Positions 61,800 through 64,000 of a DNA stretch of 64,000 nucleotides are shown in pieces. This DNA comes from Pseudomonas palleroniana (GTDB taxonomy: Bacteria > Pseudomonadota > Gammaproteobacteria > Pseudomonadales > Pseudomonadaceae). A program made the translations under genes and the position numbers. Position 1 is the first letter of the stretch; each line of letters starts with the position of its first letter. The notes beneath the pieces are model-generated. The model was not told where the DNA came from. It saw only the letters and a program-made list of their open reading frames with translations, and searched no databases. The DNA lies in assembly GCF_003031675.1 (NCBI RefSeq), contig NZ_PYWX01000032.1, forward strand, positions 152,177 through 216,176, written 5' to 3'.

Positions 61800-63788
61800 T
61801 CAGTGCGGTGCGCGCGGGATGGTCTTGAGCAAGTCATCCGGGCTGATGTAACCGACCACACTGCCAGGCTGCGGCAGGCCGAGGATATGCCCCTTGATCT
61901 TGCCCACCACGTGCATCTCGCAGGGTTTGCAGTCGAACTTGAGCGTCAGCACTTCATCGCCATGGATCAATTGCATCGGCGCCACCTTGGTCTTCACGCC
62001 CGTCACCCCCTTGGCCTGTTTAGGGCACAGGTTGAACGAGAAACGCAGGCAGTGTTTGGTGATCATCACCGGCACTTCGCCCGTTTCTTCGTGAGCTTCG
62101 AAGGCCGCGTCGATCAGCTTTACGCCGTGACGGTGGTAGAAATCCCGGGCCTTCTGGTTGTAGACGTTGGCCAGGAACGACAGGTGCGCTTCCGGGTACA
62201 CCGGCGGCGGCGAGGTTTCAGCCTTGCGCCCGCCCCGTGGATGAGCGGCAACGCGAGCGGCGGTCAGTGCTTCGATCACTTCGCGGCGCAAAGCCTTGAG
62301 CTGTGAGTTGGGGATGAAGAACGCTTGCGGTGCATCCAGCTGGATGTCGGTGGCGTGGTACTCGGTGGTGCCCAGTTGGCCGAGCAGGTCACGCAAGGTC
62401 TCCAGCGCCTGTTCCGGCTTGTTGGCCACGCCAAACGGGCCGGGCAGGGTGACGCTGGCGCTCAGGCCTTCTTCGCTGGTGGCGGTGACTTGCAGCTGGT
62501 CTTCACGCAGGCGCGCTACCCAGGACAGGCCGATACGGCGCTCGGCCGAGGTCTTGAGCAGCGCCTGTTGCCAGTTATGGTCCAGGTTGCGGTTCAGTGG
62601 GTGGTTGGGGCGCAACTGGTGCAGGCCGGCCGGCATTTCATTCGGCTCGACGCGGTAGCGGTAGCGCTTGGCACCGTCTTCTTCGAACTCGCCTTTAGGC
62701 TCGGCGATGTTGGCGCGAAAACCGACGACCTCGCGTTTGATCAGCACATTGAGGCCGTCACCATTGGACAGCGGCTCATGGGTCACCACTTGCAGGTCGC
62801 GCTTACCGGCTTTTTCCACCACGCCGACCGGCAGGCCGGTGAAGGTCGGGGTGTCGAAGGCGCCGATGTCGATCTTGCGATCGCTGACGAAGTAGTCGGT
62901 GCTGCCCCGGTGGAAGGTTTTTTCCGGGTCGGGCAGGAAGAAATGCGCGGTGCGGCCACTGGACGCGCGAGCCAGGTCCGGGCGGTCTTCCAGGATGTCA
63001 TCGAGGCGCTGGCGGTAGTAGGCGGTGATGTTTTTCACATAGCCCATGTCTTTGTAGCGGCCTTCGATCTTGAACGAACGCACGCCGGCTTCCACCAGGG
63101 CGCGCAGGTTGGCGCTCTGGTTGTTGTCCTTCATCGACAGCAGGTGCTTTTCAAAGGCCACGACGCGGCCCTGATCGTCTTTCAAGGTGTAGGGCAGGCG
63201 GCACGCCTGGGAGCAGTCGCCACGGTTGGCGCTGCGGCCATTCTGCGCGTGGGAGATATTGCACTGCCCGGAGAATGCCACGCACAGGGCGCCGTGGATG
63301 AAAAATTCGATGGCGGCATCGGTCTCGTCGGCGATTGCACGGATCTCTTGCAGGTTCAGCTCACGGGCCAATACCAACTGCGAGAAACCGGCCTGGTCGA
63401 GAAACTTGGCGCGGGCCAGGGTGCGGATGTCGGTCTGGGTACTGGCGTGCAGTTCGATGGGCGGAATATCCAGCTCCATCACCCCCAGGTCTTGCACGAT
63501 CAGGGCATCGACGCCGGCGTCGTACAGCTGATGGATCAGCCGGCGCGCCGGTTCCAGCTCGTTGTCATGCAGGATGGTGTTGATGGTGGTGAACACACGG
63601 GCGTGATAACGCCGGGCGAATTCGACCAGTTGAGCGATATCGCTCACTTCATTGCAGGCGTTATGGCGTGCGCCGAAGCTTGGGCCGCCGATATAGACGG
63701 CATCGGCGCCATGCAGGATCGCCTCGCGCGCAATGGCGACATCGCGGGCAGGGCTGAGCAATTCCAGGTGATGCTTGGGCAAGGACAT
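61800..63788 (-). CDS. rlhA: U32-family protein, RlhA-like (23S rRNA C2501 hydroxylation)
   Basis: This 662-residue protein belongs to peptidase family U32, whose well-studied E. coli members are RNA hydroxylation proteins rather than proteases. The length and C-terminal extension fit RlhA (YdcP), not the 450-residue TrhP. The N-terminal TIM-barrel has LELLSPARDVAIAREAILHG and ADAVYIGGPSFGAR. The U32 signature with clustered Cys is seen at VAFSGQCNISHAQNG, RGDCSQACR and SFKIEGRYKDMGYVK. The frame extends to 63854, but MSLPKHHLELL at 63788 with AAACT-rich upstream is the usual start. Assignment to RlhA rests on length and domain order. Confidence 0.82.
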   Translation of the reverse strand: MSLPKHHLELLSPARDVAIAREAILHGADAVYIGGPSFGARHNACNEVSDIAQLVEFARRYHARVFTTINTILHDNELEPARRLIHQLYDAGVDALIVQDLGVMELDIPPIELHASTQTDIRTLARAKFLDQAGFSQLVLARELNLQEIRAIADETDAAIEFFIHGALCVAFSGQCNISHAQNGRSANRGDCSQACRLPYTLKDDQGRVVAFEKHLLSMKDNNQSANLRALVEAGVRSFKIEGRYKDMGYVKNITAYYRQRLDDILEDRPDLARASSGRTAHFFLPDPEKTFHRGSTDYFVSDRKIDIGAFDTPTFTGLPVGVVEKAGKRDLQVVTHEPLSNGDGLNVLIKREVVGFRANIAEPKGEFEEDGAKRYRYRVEPNEMPAGLHQLRPNHPLNRNLDHNWQQALLKTSAERRIGLSWVARLREDQLQVTATSEEGLSASVTLPGPFGVANKPEQALETLRDLLGQLGTTEYHATDIQLDAPQAFFIPNSQLKALRREVIEALTAARVAAHPRGGRKAETSPPPVYPEAHLSFLANVYNQKARDFYHRHGVKLIDAAFEAHEETGEVPVMITKHCLRFSFNLCPKQAKGVTGVKTKVAPMQLIHGDEVLTLKFDCKPCEMHVVGKIKGHILGLPQPGSVVGYISPDDLLKTIPRAPH

Positions 63789-63889
63789 AGTTTTTTTAGT
63801 CAGGCTTGTCACGGTTGAGGCGCGCATTGTAGCCGTGAAACGCTGGGCGGGCACCTACCATAGGGCCGGTGTGCAAACTGCTCAATCCT

Positions 63890-63978
63890 TGTGGGAGGGG
63901 GCTTGCTCCCGATAGCGGCCTGTCAGTCAGCTTATTTGTGACTGATGCCCCGCTATCGGGAGCAAGCCCCCTCCCACA
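63890..63978. repeat. REPIN (TGTGGGAGGGGGCTTGCTCC type)
   Basis: TGTGGGAGGGGGCTTGCTCC and its complement flank a short spacer that is itself partly symmetric (CAGTCAGCTTATTTGTGACTG). It lies upstream of rlhA, in the same family as the inner REPINs at 17600 and 34894. Confidence 0.92.
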
Positions 63979-64000
63979 GGGTTATGCGGTGTGCAGGGCG

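Noticed and set aside
62325..63818. 497-codon plus-strand frame opposite rlhA
   Set aside because: Gly/Val/Ala-rich shadow of a well-supported U32 gene.

Overview
The window is chromosomal DNA of a fluorescent pseudomonad, most likely of the Pseudomonas fluorescens subgroup. It has high GC and dense coding. It carries the characteristic extracellular protease/lipase locus (aprA-inh-aprDEF-two autotransporter proteases-lipA), a mexT/mexS pair very close to that of P. aeruginosa, and REP/REPIN repeats like those scattered through P. fluorescens genomes.

Layout. 1-5.4 kb: a hipBA toxin-antitoxin pair with its own promoter, a decayed gene, and the divergent mexT/mexS redox/efflux regulators without mexEF-oprN beside them. 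5.0-8.3 kb: an AT-richer short ORF and an interrupted frame, an unrecognised 472-residue protein and a MocR-type regulator. 8.4-14 kb: phosphoglucomutase, a pirin, a UvrD-type helicase and a DUF1652 protein. 14-18 kb: an AraC regulator with an NTF2-like front domain, an FAD amine oxidase and a polyamine-type binding protein, then a nested repeat and a fragment of a second binding-protein gene. 18.5-22 kb: a LuxR regulator divergent from an amino-acid permease and a DmpA-type aminopeptidase.

22.3-36.5 kb is the exoenzyme locus. AprDEF is a type I exporter for the RTX protease AprA and the RTX lipase LipA. Inh protects the periplasm. Two paralogous subtilisin autotransporters lie between exporter and lipase. 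A likely RsmA/RsmE site overlaps the aprA ribosome binding site, and a weaker one precedes pspA, which fits Gac/Rsm control of secreted enzymes.

36.5-45.3 kb: small His/Tyr-rich secreted proteins, a YgdI-type lipoprotein, a FAN1-like nuclease translationally coupled to a nuclease-helicase fusion (probable DNA repair pair), an ATP-grasp/alpha-E pair, and three small genes. 45.3-61.7 kb: two large cytosolic-looking toxin proteins that appear to share a scaffold but end in different enzymatic domains: a TcdA/TcdB-type glycosyltransferase (1667 aa, minus strand) and a HYD1-type ADP-ribosyltransferase (768 aa, plus strand, apparently lacking the first third of the scaffold). No immunity gene is evident beside either. 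Between them lie an aminotransferase, a pentose-type ABC importer with LacI regulator and xylulokinase, and an Lrp regulator divergent from an EamA exporter. The window ends with an RlhA-like U32 protein and a REPIN.

The most novel items are the modular toxin pair, the unrecognised locus at 5.0-8.3 kb, and the two nested repeats whose inner core is inverted between copies. All calls come from reading the sequence; no database search was run.
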